From a virus: a DNA stretch of 59,329 nt. Position 1 is the first letter of the stretch, and each line of letters opens with the position of its first letter. Below the pieces are notes generated by a model. The model did no database searches. It was not told the DNA's origin and worked only from the letters and a program-made list of their open reading frames with translations. Of the stretch, positions 23,083-30,726 are shown one piece after another. The stretch covers positions 1 to 59,329 of the IMG/VR virus record IMGVR_UViG_3300009184_000050, one strand, 5' to 3'. The position numbers and the translations under genes are program-made.

Positions 23083-23529
23083 ACAAATACATTATCACTT
23101 CGTTCCCTCGACATCCCTTCAATTCATAAGTTTGGTATCGGTTTCGATACAATGTTTGATGAACTTATGCGAGCAACTGCTCAACAATCTCAAACTAATT
23201 ATCCGCCTTACAATATTGTAAAGCACAGTGATGATCATTTTAGTATTGAATTGGCAGTAGCTGGATTCAAAGAAGGGGACATTGATGTTCAAGTTGAAAA
23301 AAATCAACTTACCGTTCAAGGTTCAAAATCAATTTCTATTGATAAACCAAACACTGAATATCTACATCGTGGAATTAGTGCTAGGAACTTTGTTCGCAAT
23401 TGGACTTTAGCAGATTATGTAGAGATCACCGGTGCAACTGTTGCCGATGGTATTCTAACAATTGATTTGGAGCGTAAAGTTCCTGAAGAAGAAAAGCCTA
23501 AGAAGATTGCTATTATATATACTAAATAA
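23080..23529 (+). CDS. IbpA-like small heat-shock protein (Hsp20)
   Basis: 149 residues. The alpha-crystallin domain spans about 42-135: YPPYNIVKHSDDHFSIELAV, AGFKEGDIDVQVEKNQLTV, YLHRGISARNFVRNWTL and VADGILTIDLERKVPEEEKP are all IbpA-type segments. The C-terminal IAI (143-145) is the I-x-I motif used in oligomer assembly. It holds unfolding proteins for refolding or degradation. AAGGAG lies 7 bases before ATG. Its leader may be a thermometer, and a strong terminator follows. Neighbouring clpX, clpS and clpP suggest a joint protein-quality role. Confidence 0.93.
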   Translation: MTNTLSLRSLDIPSIHKFGIGFDTMFDELMRATAQQSQTNYPPYNIVKHSDDHFSIELAVAGFKEGDIDVQVEKNQLTVQGSKSISIDKPNTEYLHRGISARNFVRNWTLADYVEITGATVADGILTIDLERKVPEEEKPKKIAIIYTK

Positions 23530-23544
23530 TATAATATAGCAACG

Positions 23545-23574
23545 TTGTGCGATACCTAAGTATCGCACAATTTT
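23545..23574 (+). terminator. Rho-independent terminator after hsp20
   Basis: 11-bp stem TTGTGCGATAC / GTATCGCACAA with loop CTAA, followed by TTTT. Confidence 0.88.
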
Positions 23575-23597
23575 ATAAACCTTTTAAAAATTTAATT

Positions 23598-23906
23598 ATG
23601 TCAAAAACCGATACCAAAGTTAAGATTAAACCTAATCTATCACTAGCAGAACCTCCACTTTTTAAAATCATTTATATCAATGATAATGTCACTTCAATGG
23701 AATTTGTAGTAACATCATTAGTAGACTATTTTGATTATACCGCTGAAACCGCACATAATATCACACTGGATATTCACGAATCGGGTAGTGCAACCGTAGC
23801 TGTTCTTCCATATGAAATTGCCGAGCAACGCGGTATTGAAGTTACTTTAGACGCTAGGGCACAAGGATTTCCATTACAGGTTAAGATTGAGGCTGATAAG
23901 AATTAA
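23598..23906 (+). CDS. clpS: ClpS adaptor, N-degron recognition protein
   Basis: 102 residues, as in bacterial ClpS (about 106). LFKIIYINDNVTSMEFVVTSL (21-41, read as two parts) and ITLDIHESGSA match the core. ClpS delivers proteins with N-degron residues (Leu, Phe, Tyr, Trp) to ClpAP. Pocket positions kept: Asn28, Asp29, Thr32, Met34, Val37 and His60. The second Asp of the E. coli NDD pocket motif is Asn30 here. Start chosen at ATG 23598, though no ribosome-binding site is evident; upstream the frame enters the hsp20 terminator. No ClpA is seen in the window, so the likely partner is host ClpA. Confidence 0.9.
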   Translation: MSKTDTKVKIKPNLSLAEPPLFKIIYINDNVTSMEFVVTSLVDYFDYTAETAHNITLDIHESGSATVAVLPYEIAEQRGIEVTLDARAQGFPLQVKIEADKN

Positions 23907-24598
23907 ACTTCTACATCAATCCTTTTAGCCCAATAAGGATTTAATTTTAAATATGGGTTATTAACGTAGTTGATGCTATCAATGGTGGTATCAACTATTT
24001 TTTTATATGTACCAAATACCCAATGAGTTACTTTTAACTCAACATCAACTGATAAAACCATACTAGGTGATATTTCATCTATGTATTCTGGTTCTTCCCC
24101 AAAATAAAACTTTTTGTTTGGGACAGAATTAGTTACTATCATAATTTTTTTTACGTCTAAATGTCTTTGCAGTTTTTCTATACCTTTTTTAAGATACATT
24201 AAATCGTTATACTTTTCAGTAATTAATTCTGTTTCTAAATCAGATTCGTCAGAAATGACATTACCATACCAACCATTACAACCTAATATAGCCACACCGT
24301 CAAGTATTACTATTCGGTTTTGTAAAACTGCTACATTTTTTATTTTATTACAAATATTAACTATTTCTCTAGTCTTTGATTGGATATCCAAAGTGTCTTC
24401 GTATTCAAGGTATCCGGGAATATAAAATATACCCTGATAAAACTGAGATAAATGTGCCAAAGTCTGTACTATAGTTCTTACATCGGAACTAACATTCCCT
24501 GCTATCACACAATATAAACTAGTTGCTTTATTTTCCCAATTAAATGAATCTTCGGGTGATAAGTGTAAGTCACTTATAAGATCAAACCCTATCTTCAT
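23903..24598 (-). CDS. Metallophosphoesterase-like protein with lost metal ligands
   Basis: 231 residues in calcineurin-like order, beginning MKIGFDLISDLHL. Only the first metal motif DLH (10-12) is intact. The usual GD is GN (34-35), GNH is GYL (62-64), the THH-type pair is TNS (156-158), and the GHxH end is FGTYK. It is therefore probably a non-catalytic relative of the intact enzyme at 28235. Binding or structural use is possible. TAATG coupling to the upstream minus gene; the 3' end overlaps clpS by 4 bases, convergent. Confidence 0.75.
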   Translation of the reverse strand: MKIGFDLISDLHLSPEDSFNWENKATSLYCVIAGNVSSDVRTIVQTLAHLSQFYQGIFYIPGYLEYEDTLDIQSKTREIVNICNKIKNVAVLQNRIVILDGVAILGCNGWYGNVISDESDLETELITEKYNDLMYLKKGIEKLQRHLDVKKIMIVTNSVPNKKFYFGEEPEYIDEISPSMVLSVDVELKVTHWVFGTYKKIVDTTIDSINYVNNPYLKLNPYWAKRIDVEV

Positions 24599-25017
24599 TA
24601 TGCTTTGGATTTTCTAGTTCTTTTTGGTTTAGGCGGTGCTTTTGGCTTTTTAGGTGGGGCAACTCCACCTTCCCATGCTTCGTTCTCGGGCGTAGCAGGA
24701 TCATCTTTAACGAATTTACCATTGACTTTAGCACGTTTTGGTTTTGCTTTTGGTTTTGCCACTTCAGGGACAACTTCAGGGACAACTTCAGGAATAACTT
24801 CAGGGACAACAGAAGTTTCTTCTATTGTAAAAGAGATTTCTTCTACCTTTGCCTGCACTGGTTCTTCCTTTACTACAACAGTGGGAACGATCTCTGGTTC
24901 TATAAAGGATTTTGGTTCTATAACGGCTTCTTCTACTTTTGTATTTTTATTATACTTGTACCATACTAATGCAACTAAGCCAGCTAATACAATGCCTATT
25001 AATATAAAAATTTCCAT
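24598..25017 (-). CDS. Membrane-anchored Pro/Glu/Val repeat protein with basic tail
   Basis: 139 residues from ATG 25017, chosen because TATAAATA and an AGGA site lie just upstream. One N-terminal span (MEIFILIGIVLAGLVALVWY), an acidic stretch, a (P-E-V) repeat near 72-85, and a Lys/Pro/Arg-rich C-terminus. Topology suggests the long tail faces the cytoplasm or periplasm as an extended arm. I considered a spanin, but it lacks coiled coil and lipobox evidence. Function unknown. Probably late. Confidence 0.72.
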   Translation of the reverse strand: MEIFILIGIVLAGLVALVWYKYNKNTKVEEAVIEPKSFIEPEIVPTVVVKEEPVQAKVEEISFTIEETSVVPEVIPEVVPEVVPEVAKPKAKPKRAKVNGKFVKDDPATPENEAWEGGVAPPKKPKAPPKPKRTRKSKA

Positions 25018-25037
25018 TTTGATGTTTCCTAAATAAG

Positions 25038-25045
25038 TATTTATA
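25038..25045 (-). promoter_or_regulatory. T4-like late promoter TATAAATA
   Basis: Exact TATAAATA on the minus strand, 20 bases before ATG 25017. Confidence 0.65.
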
Positions 25046-25082
25046 ATGTTTGCCAAATCTAATTTTATTTAACTAAAAAGAC

Positions 25083-25088
25083 TAAATA
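25083..25088 (+). promoter_or_regulatory. Late-type TAAATA box before ATG 25096
   Basis: GACTAAATACTGAACTATGCG: seven bases separate box and start codon; no ribosome-binding site fits. Confidence 0.5.
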
Positions 25089-25095
25089 CTGAACT

Positions 25096-26682
25096 ATGCG
25101 TGATTTACTAAACCTAATACAAACCCTATCAGAAGATAGTACCCTTAATCCTTCAATAATTCTAAAGCGAGGCGGTAGATTTGAAAAATTCATATACATG
25201 ATTGCCAATCAACAGCCGTTTTATACTATTGATCAAGAACCTGTTATTGCTGATCCTTCCGAAGCAGCTCGGTTTCAACAATTACATGATGATGGTAAAT
25301 TTTCAGGTACTCTTAAAATTAAATTAGAAGATGGTAGGCAAATTCCATTAAGTCACTTGTTAAAAACTTCTGATTTAGGAGGAGAGGCTAAAACAGGTGA
25401 AGAGGGTGAGACTACAGGTAAAGAATCAGCTTTATTAAAACCTTCTCAAATTAAAATCACTGATAAAGACATTCCTGCTAGTCAATTAGGAGAAACAATT
25501 ATTAATAATAGTGTGCTGCAATCTACTGATTATGGCAGATTAGTCATTGAAATGGCTGAAACTATAATGAATGGAGGCAATCCTGTTATTCCCAAAGATG
25601 TTCCTACTAAGATCAAAGAGAGTATTATTGATTACGCAGGTGAGTATTTAGGTGTACTTGCATTAGTTTCAGGCACCTCACGTTTCCCCAGAAAGAAGGG
25701 TTTTACTGAATGGTTAGGAAGTGATGTATCTGAGTTAACTATTAATTTCCCAGGTAAAGCTAATACTAACATTGCCGATAGCTACGCCAGTATTTCCAAT
25801 GACAAGACAAATCACAAAATTAATATTTCAAGCAAAGGCCAAGGTGGCGGAGCTCCTCCAAGTGTGAGTGGATTAAAAGTTCCTGACGAAATTAGAAATA
25901 ATCCCGATTATCTAGGTGCAGTAGGTTTCATTGATTTATGTGATAATGGTACTAAAAAGGTTGCCGCTAAAATATCTTTGCCTTCACCTAGGACCATTAG
26001 CTCAGTCTTTGCTGCTATGAATTTATTAAATGAAGTAGCACCCGAATCTATACCACAGAAATTTAAATCAATATTGCCTTGGGATGTTAATAAAATTACA
26101 AACGATGTTAAAGAAAGTATAGAGAACTTTAAAAAAAATGTGCAGTCATCTGGACCTAATTCATACCCAGGTAAGATGCCAGGGTATGATATATTTTTTA
26201 ATGACATTAAATTTAAAAAACCAAGTAGCGACGGTGGCAAATTAACCCATGCTGTAAAATTAGCGGTGATGAATGCAGTAAACGAAGGTCAAGCTATTCC
26301 TGAATTCCAAGAAGTGGTATTATCTATTTTAGATATGAACTTCATTCAGCAATATGCAGACTTTGACCCCAAGAGTAGAATTATGAGTTTTGCAACACAA
26401 TGGCCTGCGAAACTTGAAGGTCAAATTACACTTGAATCTAAATCAGGCGGAACTGATCCAACTAAAGGTGGATTTAGTTTTAAACTAGCAAACACCTCAC
26501 CCAAGACCGATTTAGAAGAACCAGACGAGTTAGGTACAGAAGTAGTTCCAAAGGGTGATGTTGTAGGCACTGTATCCGATTTAGCAACCTCATCAATTAA
26601 CATTGTCAATCCAACAAGAAAAGAACCAGAAGAAAAACCTAGACAAGTAGGTGATGTTGGCCGACAAAAACGCAAATCATAA
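25096..26682 (+). CDS. Large unknown protein with capsid-targeting-like leader
   Basis: 528 residues. The first 13 residues MRDLLNLIQTLSE end in the LSE motif and are almost the same as the SOD leader at 41783 (MRDIINLLE). The rest has no recognised domain. Visible parts are a Gly-rich turn SKGQGGGAPPSVSGLKVP near 245-262, mixed helical segments, and a disordered charged C-terminus (470-528). The late box abuts the ATG. Best guess is an internal head protein or a protein injected with DNA, based only on leader and promoter class. Confidence 0.75.
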   Translation: MRDLLNLIQTLSEDSTLNPSIILKRGGRFEKFIYMIANQQPFYTIDQEPVIADPSEAARFQQLHDDGKFSGTLKIKLEDGRQIPLSHLLKTSDLGGEAKTGEEGETTGKESALLKPSQIKITDKDIPASQLGETIINNSVLQSTDYGRLVIEMAETIMNGGNPVIPKDVPTKIKESIIDYAGEYLGVLALVSGTSRFPRKKGFTEWLGSDVSELTINFPGKANTNIADSYASISNDKTNHKINISSKGQGGGAPPSVSGLKVPDEIRNNPDYLGAVGFIDLCDNGTKKVAAKISLPSPRTISSVFAAMNLLNEVAPESIPQKFKSILPWDVNKITNDVKESIENFKKNVQSSGPNSYPGKMPGYDIFFNDIKFKKPSSDGGKLTHAVKLAVMNAVNEGQAIPEFQEVVLSILDMNFIQQYADFDPKSRIMSFATQWPAKLEGQITLESKSGGTDPTKGGFSFKLANTSPKTDLEEPDELGTEVVPKGDVVGTVSDLATSSINIVNPTRKEPEEKPRQVGDVGRQKRKS

Positions 26683-26695
26683 TTTCCAATAATAC

Positions 26696-26724
26696 TTGAC
26701 TTCATATAATTATAATTGTATAAT
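26696..26724 (+). promoter_or_regulatory. sigma70-like promoter for clpP
   Basis: -35 TTGACT (26696-26701), 17-bp spacer, -10 TATAAT (26719-26724); AAAGGAAA precedes the ATG at 26752. Confidence 0.8.
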
Positions 26725-26751
26725 TGTATTTGTTTTTATTAAAGGAAATTT

Positions 26752-27342
26752 ATGAATCTTGTACCAATGGTGTTAGAGCTATCTTCCAAAGGTGAACGAG
26801 CAATGGATATTTATAGCCGACTATTACGTGATCGTGTTATCCTCTTGGAAGGTGAGGTACACGATCAAATGGCTAACCTAATCGTTGCCCAATTGCTTTA
26901 CCTAGAAAGTGAAAGTGACAAGGATATCAGCGTTTACATTAATTCTCCCGGTGGTTCAGTTACCGCTGGTATGGCTATCTATGATACTCTACAGTTTGTA
27001 ACTCCCGATATTGTTACTATTGTTATGGGGCAGGCATGCAGTATGGGTAGCTTGTTAGCACAAGCAGGAACTCCTGAAAAGCGATTCATTCTTCCAAATG
27101 GTCGCCATATGGTTCATCAACCTAGCGGAGGTGCCCGTGGTCAGGCTACTGATATGGAAATTCAAGTCAAGGAAATTCTTGAAATGAAGCGAAACCTTAC
27201 CAATATCTATGTCAAGCATAATTCAAAAGGTAAGACTTTTGATGAGTTGACTAAAGATATGGAACGTGACTACTTCATGTCCGCTGAGGAAGCTGTGGAA
27301 TATGGCCTAGCCGACAAAGTGTTGCATAAACGCAACAGTTGA
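26752..27342 (+). CDS. clpP: ClpP protease subunit
   Basis: 196 residues, the size of processed bacterial ClpP plus a few residues. The serine protease triad is intact: Ser97 in GQACSMGS, His122 in MVHQPSGG and Asp173 in ERDYFMS. The oxyanion segment INSPGGSV (63-70) is also present. ClpP forms a double-heptamer chamber that degrades proteins fed by ClpX or ClpA. The phage ClpX at 21554 keeps its IGF docking loop, so an all-phage ClpXP is plausible. Own early promoter, AAGGAA site 6-7 bases before ATG. Confidence 0.96.
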   Translation: MNLVPMVLELSSKGERAMDIYSRLLRDRVILLEGEVHDQMANLIVAQLLYLESESDKDISVYINSPGGSVTAGMAIYDTLQFVTPDIVTIVMGQACSMGSLLAQAGTPEKRFILPNGRHMVHQPSGGARGQATDMEIQVKEILEMKRNLTNIYVKHNSKGKTFDELTKDMERDYFMSAEEAVEYGLADKVLHKRNS

Positions 27343-27367
27343 CAAATATTCGTTCCTGTGCTATAAT
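27339..27367 (+). promoter_or_regulatory. sigma70-like promoter
   Basis: -35 TTGACA (27339-27344, overlapping the clpP stop), 17-bp spacer, -10 TATAAT (27362-27367). Full consensus. Confidence 0.88.
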
Positions 27368-27398
27368 AGTTCTTTAAGTCAGACTCTAGGATAGAAAA

Positions 27399-27656
27399 AT
27401 GACTGAAGTTCTGTGCAAAGACTGCAAACACTCTAAGGCCAACTTACTAGATCGATTACTACAATCTAGTTACGCCTTTAAATGCACCATTGAAGAATCT
27501 TGGCATGCCCCAAAACCTGATAGGGTTACGGGTAAGCTTGGTACAGGATATTATGAATCATGTTCTGTAATGCGAGTTGGTAACGAATGTGGGCCTGATG
27601 CTAAGCGTTGGGTACCTAAAGATTCCAAAATGGTTTTCATGTATCTTCAGCGGTAA
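27399..27656 (+). CDS. Small Cys-rich phage protein
   Basis: 85 residues with CKDCKH (6-11), further Cys near 29, 55 and 64, and ending CGPDAKRW. The spacing suggests zinc binding. Similar Cys-rich small proteins are common in phages; role unknown. First gene after a consensus early promoter. Confidence 0.75.
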   Translation: MTEVLCKDCKHSKANLLDRLLQSSYAFKCTIEESWHAPKPDRVTGKLGTGYYESCSVMRVGNECGPDAKRWVPKDSKMVFMYLQR

Positions 27657-27661
27657 TCAAA

Positions 27662-28042
27662 ATGAAAGTTCCAGTGATTGGCAGTGTTGTTAAAATCAAT
27701 GTTCGTAATGAACAAGGATCAGCAATGATTCCCCCTCAACCCACTTCACTGGCATATGAGGGTAAAATTTTACCCTCATACTCTTGGTTAACTGATAGAC
27801 AATTTTGTTTGTCTGGTAATAAAGATTGGCCTATTCGTGTTCTCAATATAGATTGTATTGAAAACATTGAATTATTGTCAGGTTCATTTAAAGAAGTAAA
27901 TACTGATACAAAAGTATATGAGATTGCAAGTAGCAAGGGTGGAAAATACATTGTTACTAGTAATACAAAAGGGTGGACATGTACATGTCCTGGCTTTCAA
28001 TTTAGAAAGCAATGTAGACATGTATCAGAATTAAGTAAATGA
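27662..28042 (+). CDS. SWIM zinc-finger protein
   Basis: 126 residues. The C-terminus GWTCTCPGFQFRKQCRHV gives the SWIM pattern C-x-C-x(n)-C-x-H. SWIM fingers bind nucleic acid or proteins. The N-terminal 80 residues are strand-rich (VIGSVVKINVRNEQGS) and unassigned. ATGA overlap with the next gene. Confidence 0.8.
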   Translation: MKVPVIGSVVKINVRNEQGSAMIPPQPTSLAYEGKILPSYSWLTDRQFCLSGNKDWPIRVLNIDCIENIELLSGSFKEVNTDTKVYEIASSKGGKYIVTSNTKGWTCTCPGFQFRKQCRHVSELSK

Positions 28043-28257
28043 ATAATAAACTTTTAGAGTTAGCCAAAAAAGTCAATATTAATTGGGATGATAACGATTC
28101 ATGTCATATTAGTAAACTAGACCTTGAAAAGTTTGGTGAACAAATTATAACAGAATGTATTAATATTGCAAATACAAAAATAACAGGTCGCGGTACGGCT
28201 ATGCAAATAGAAGCAGACTTTTACAAAGATACCAATGAAAATAGAACTAGCAAGTGA
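28039..28257 (+). CDS. Small unknown phage protein
   Basis: 72 residues: MNNKLLELAKKVNINWDDND..., with EKFGEQIITECINIAN, the pattern of small T4-like phage proteins such as the one at 12363. Overlaps the next gene by 23 bases. Confidence 0.7.
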   Translation: MNNKLLELAKKVNINWDDNDSCHISKLDLEKFGEQIITECINIANTKITGRGTAMQIEADFYKDTNENRTSK

Positions 28258-29011
28258 TCTACATTTAGAATTTGGTCCATTAGAATTACCAGGTGGTGAA
28301 GTACTAATCTTGGCCGGTGATATTTGCGAATACCGAACATTTAAAAAAAGAAAACCAAATGCTACTGAATTCTTTGAAAATCAGTGTGCTAAATATGACC
28401 GTGTGTTTATGGTAAGTGGTAACCATGAATCTTATCATCATAGACTAGATAAAACCCACGAAGATTTTAAAGCAATATTGCCCAACAATGTTACAATATT
28501 AGAAAATGAAACAGTAGACTATAATGGTATAGTATTTATGGGCGCTACTATGTGGACTGACCTTAATCAGAATGATCCTGTTACTGAGATGACAGTTAAG
28601 GACGGAATGAATGATTATAGGGCCATACAAAACTATTATGCTGACAAAGACCTATACTACAAACTAACACCTGACCATACCTATAGTTTACATAAAAATA
28701 CACTAGATTATTTTAAAACTAGTTTGGCTGAATATCCGGATCGTGAAGTAGTAGTTATTACTCATCATGCTCCATCATATCAAAGTATCCATGAAAGATA
28801 TAGGAATAATCATCATATGAGCGGTGCTTATGCAAGTGACCTAAGTGAATTTATATTAGATCATCCGCAGATTAAGGTTTGGTGTCATGGGCATGTCCAT
28901 GACTTTTTTGAATATCGTATTGGTTCTACTAGAGTGGTTTGCAATCCTCGTGGTTATGTTGGATATGAAAATGGCCCACATGATTTTCAATTATATGATT
29001 TGGATATCTGA
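28235..29011 (+). CDS. Calcineurin-like metallophosphoesterase, intact
   Basis: 258 residues with all five metal motifs: DLH (8-10), GD (28-29), GNHE (62-65), THH (176-178) and CHGHVH (217-222). This family hydrolyses phosphoesters; here the substrate is unknown (nucleotides, polynucleotide ends and phosphoproteins are all possible). It is the active counterpart of the degenerate protein at 23903. Start chosen at ATG 28235, giving the standard MKIELASDLHLEF. It belongs to the operon from 27399. Confidence 0.9.
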   Translation: MKIELASDLHLEFGPLELPGGEVLILAGDICEYRTFKKRKPNATEFFENQCAKYDRVFMVSGNHESYHHRLDKTHEDFKAILPNNVTILENETVDYNGIVFMGATMWTDLNQNDPVTEMTVKDGMNDYRAIQNYYADKDLYYKLTPDHTYSLHKNTLDYFKTSLAEYPDREVVVITHHAPSYQSIHERYRNNHHMSGAYASDLSEFILDHPQIKVWCHGHVHDFFEYRIGSTRVVCNPRGYVGYENGPHDFQLYDLDI

Positions 29012-29034
29012 GTAATCAATTTATCCAAAACATA

Positions 29035-29063
29035 TTGCATTATTATACACAGTATTGTATAAT
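29035..29063 (+). promoter_or_regulatory. sigma70-like promoter for HTH gene
   Basis: -35 TTGCAT (29035-29040), 17-bp spacer, -10 TATAAT (29058-29063). Confidence 0.65.
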
Positions 29064-29069
29064 ATCTTC

Positions 29070-29091
29070 AAGTTGTGAAAAACAACTTTTT
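29070..29091 (+). promoter_or_regulatory. Leader hairpin, possible attenuator
   Basis: AAGTTGT-GAAAA-ACAACTT followed by TTT, between promoter and gene. It could terminate some transcripts or protect the 5' end. Confidence 0.4.
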
Positions 29092-29108
29092 ACTAAAGGA
29101 AATTTAAA

Positions 29109-29372
29109 ATGAATGTAACTAAACAAGAACAATTGCTTGAAGCACTTCAGGCTGGTGAACAACTTACCACAAAGCAAATTGCTGATCGTTTTGGTATTGC
29201 TAACCCAACTGCTACAGTAAGCAATCTTCGTTTGAATGAAGGTTTTGCTATCTACGCAAACAAGCGTACCGATACTAATGGCAAAACCTTTACTAAATAT
29301 CGTTTGGGTCGCCCAAGTCGTGCAGTAGTTGCCGCAGGCTATCGTGCAATTGCAGCCGGATTTGTTTCTTAA
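29109..29372 (+). CDS. Helix-turn-helix DNA-binding protein
   Basis: 87 residues. TTKQIADRFGIANPTATVSNLR is a winged helix-turn-helix (residues about 19-40), followed by a wing (NGKTFTKYRLG) and a basic C-terminus with repeated RAVVAAGYRAIAAG. Likely a small regulator. AAAGGAAA lies before the ATG. Single-gene unit between an early promoter and a downstream hairpin. Confidence 0.82.
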   Translation: MNVTKQEQLLEALQAGEQLTTKQIADRFGIANPTATVSNLRLNEGFAIYANKRTDTNGKTFTKYRLGRPSRAVVAAGYRAIAAGFVS

Positions 29373-29390
29373 TTTTTTAGGAAACTAAAC

Positions 29391-29426
29391 AGAAAGGTAA
29401 AGGGAATAAAAACCCTTTACCTTTCC
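29391..29426 (+). terminator. Long hairpin after HTH gene
   Basis: GAAAGGTAAAGGG / CCCTTTACCTTTC (13 bp) with an 8-base A-rich loop. No good T-run follows (CTTAC), so it may be a weak terminator or an RNA-end stabiliser. Confidence 0.55.
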
Positions 29427-29445
29427 TTACGTTCTAAGGTGTAAA

Positions 29446-29724
29446 ATGGATGATAATGTTAAAGAAATTCTTTTGATTATGCAAGAAGAATGTGCTGAAG
29501 TAACTCAGGCTATTAGCAAATGTTTTAGGTTTGGTCTAGACAATCACAAACCGAGTAAGCCCAAAACTAATAAAGAACACCTAGAAGAAGAGTTAGGCGA
29601 TTTAGTAGCAATGATTACTCTATTAGAGATACATGGAGTTGTCAGTCAATATAATATAGAAAAAGCTAAACTAGCTAAATTTGAAAAGCTAAAGACTTGG
29701 TCTAACATTACAATTAATAAATAA
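29446..29724 (+). CDS. mazG: MazG-like nucleotide pyrophosphohydrolase
   Basis: 92 residues. The MazG metal-binding pattern is EECAEVTQ (14-21) and EEELGDLVA (47-55). Such enzymes remove pyrophosphate from (d)NTPs; in phages they have been proposed to affect nucleotide pools or ppGpp. AAGGTG serves as ribosome-binding site. First gene of a run of small phage genes to 31166. Confidence 0.85.
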   Translation: MDDNVKEILLIMQEECAEVTQAISKCFRFGLDNHKPSKPKTNKEHLEEELGDLVAMITLLEIHGVVSQYNIEKAKLAKFEKLKTWSNITINK

Positions 29725-29728
29725 GATT

Positions 29729-30079
29729 ATGGATAATATTTGGGATTTCATATTGATTTTTTTATTGGGCTGGACTGTTGGAGTAAAGTTCTATATGTAT
29801 AGATTAGAAAAAGGCCTAAAAGAGTATGCAAAAGATAATGGTATTAAAATAGAAGAGGTAGATGGTAAACCATCTATTGTCCCTACACTAATAGTAGAAA
29901 TTCAAGAAGGTGTTTTATATCTTTATGACAAAAAAAGTAAAAATTTTGTATGCCAAGGTAAAACCTTAGATGAAGTTGCAAACCTATTAGAAAATTATAA
30001 TAAAATTCCTCAAGCAAGAATAGAGTATCTTAACCGCATTCTTTTGATTGAAAAAGGCAAAGTATATTATGAAAGTTAA
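29729..30079 (+). CDS. Membrane-anchored small conserved phage protein
   Basis: 116 residues. One N-terminal span (FILIFLLGWTVGVKFYMY), then VPTLIVEIQEGVLYLYDKKS and FVCQGKTLDEVANLL, a domain I recall in several T4-like aquatic phage proteins. Overlaps the next gene by 11 bases. Confidence 0.75.
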   Translation: MDNIWDFILIFLLGWTVGVKFYMYRLEKGLKEYAKDNGIKIEEVDGKPSIVPTLIVEIQEGVLYLYDKKSKNFVCQGKTLDEVANLLENYNKIPQARIEYLNRILLIEKGKVYYES

Positions 30080-30485
30080 TATTGGGCCTTTTAACCCAAA
30101 TCATAATCGTAGAAAAATTAAAGTTCATGTTGATTATTTTGACACTTTAAGTTTAGACCACACCCTATCACTTATAATCTTACCTTGTTTGATTCAGTTA
30201 AAGAATTCTCAACCGGGTAGTCCTATGATTATTACATCAGACTCGGATCCAAATCAGATTACATTTGATTACTTTGAAGATGATTTGGAAAGCTTATACT
30301 TTGAAAAAAACGACGAAGCGTGGGATGAAATATTAGATAAAATGATTTGGTCTTTTCAACAGCTAGCGTTTGACCGTGAAAATAATATTTTCAAACTTGA
30401 TGCAGGTGCCCGAGTATTATACGACGACCGTATACAAGAAGGGTTAAATTTGTTTAGTAAATATTACAAGGCCTTGTGGGATTAA
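30069..30485 (+). CDS. Conserved phage protein of MKVxIGP type
   Basis: 138 residues from ATG 30069. KIKVHVDYFDTLSLDHTLSL, then LIILPCLIQLKNSQPGSPM, EILDKMIWSFQQL and GLNLFSKYYKALWD correspond to a family widespread in large phages. This copy seems shorter than those I recall, lacking a segment after MKVNIGPF. Function unknown. Confidence 0.8.
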   Translation: MKVNIGPFNPNHNRRKIKVHVDYFDTLSLDHTLSLIILPCLIQLKNSQPGSPMIITSDSDPNQITFDYFEDDLESLYFEKNDEAWDEILDKMIWSFQQLAFDRENNIFKLDAGARVLYDDRIQEGLNLFSKYYKALWD

Positions 30486-30486
30486 A

Positions 30487-30720
30487 ATGAATTTTATTAA
30501 TATATTATCAGGTCTAGAACAATTAACTGGCAACAGTAGTAAACACATAAGTAAAAAGCAATATGAATTGTTTTGCAAAGAGTTTGTTTTTGAAAAACTT
30601 AAGGGTACCAGTTTTGCAGAATCTTTTTGCAAAAAGTTTAAGTTCAATGATACCTTCTTAAAAAATTTAAGTGACGAAACAGCCAAATATCATATTGAAA
30701 TGTTGGGATATATCAAATGA
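30487..30720 (+). CDS. Small unknown protein
   Basis: 77 residues, helical and Lys/Phe-rich (ELFCKEFVFEKLKGTSFAES). One base after the previous stop. Not recognised. Confidence 0.65.
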   Translation: MNFINILSGLEQLTGNSSKHISKKQYELFCKEFVFEKLKGTSFAESFCKKFKFNDTFLKNLSDETAKYHIEMLGYIK

Positions 30721-30726
30721 CTCAGA

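Noticed and set aside
24598-25017. Spanin assignment for the membrane-anchored PEV protein
   Set aside because: It has one span but no coiled coil, no embedded lipoprotein frame and no lysis neighbours.
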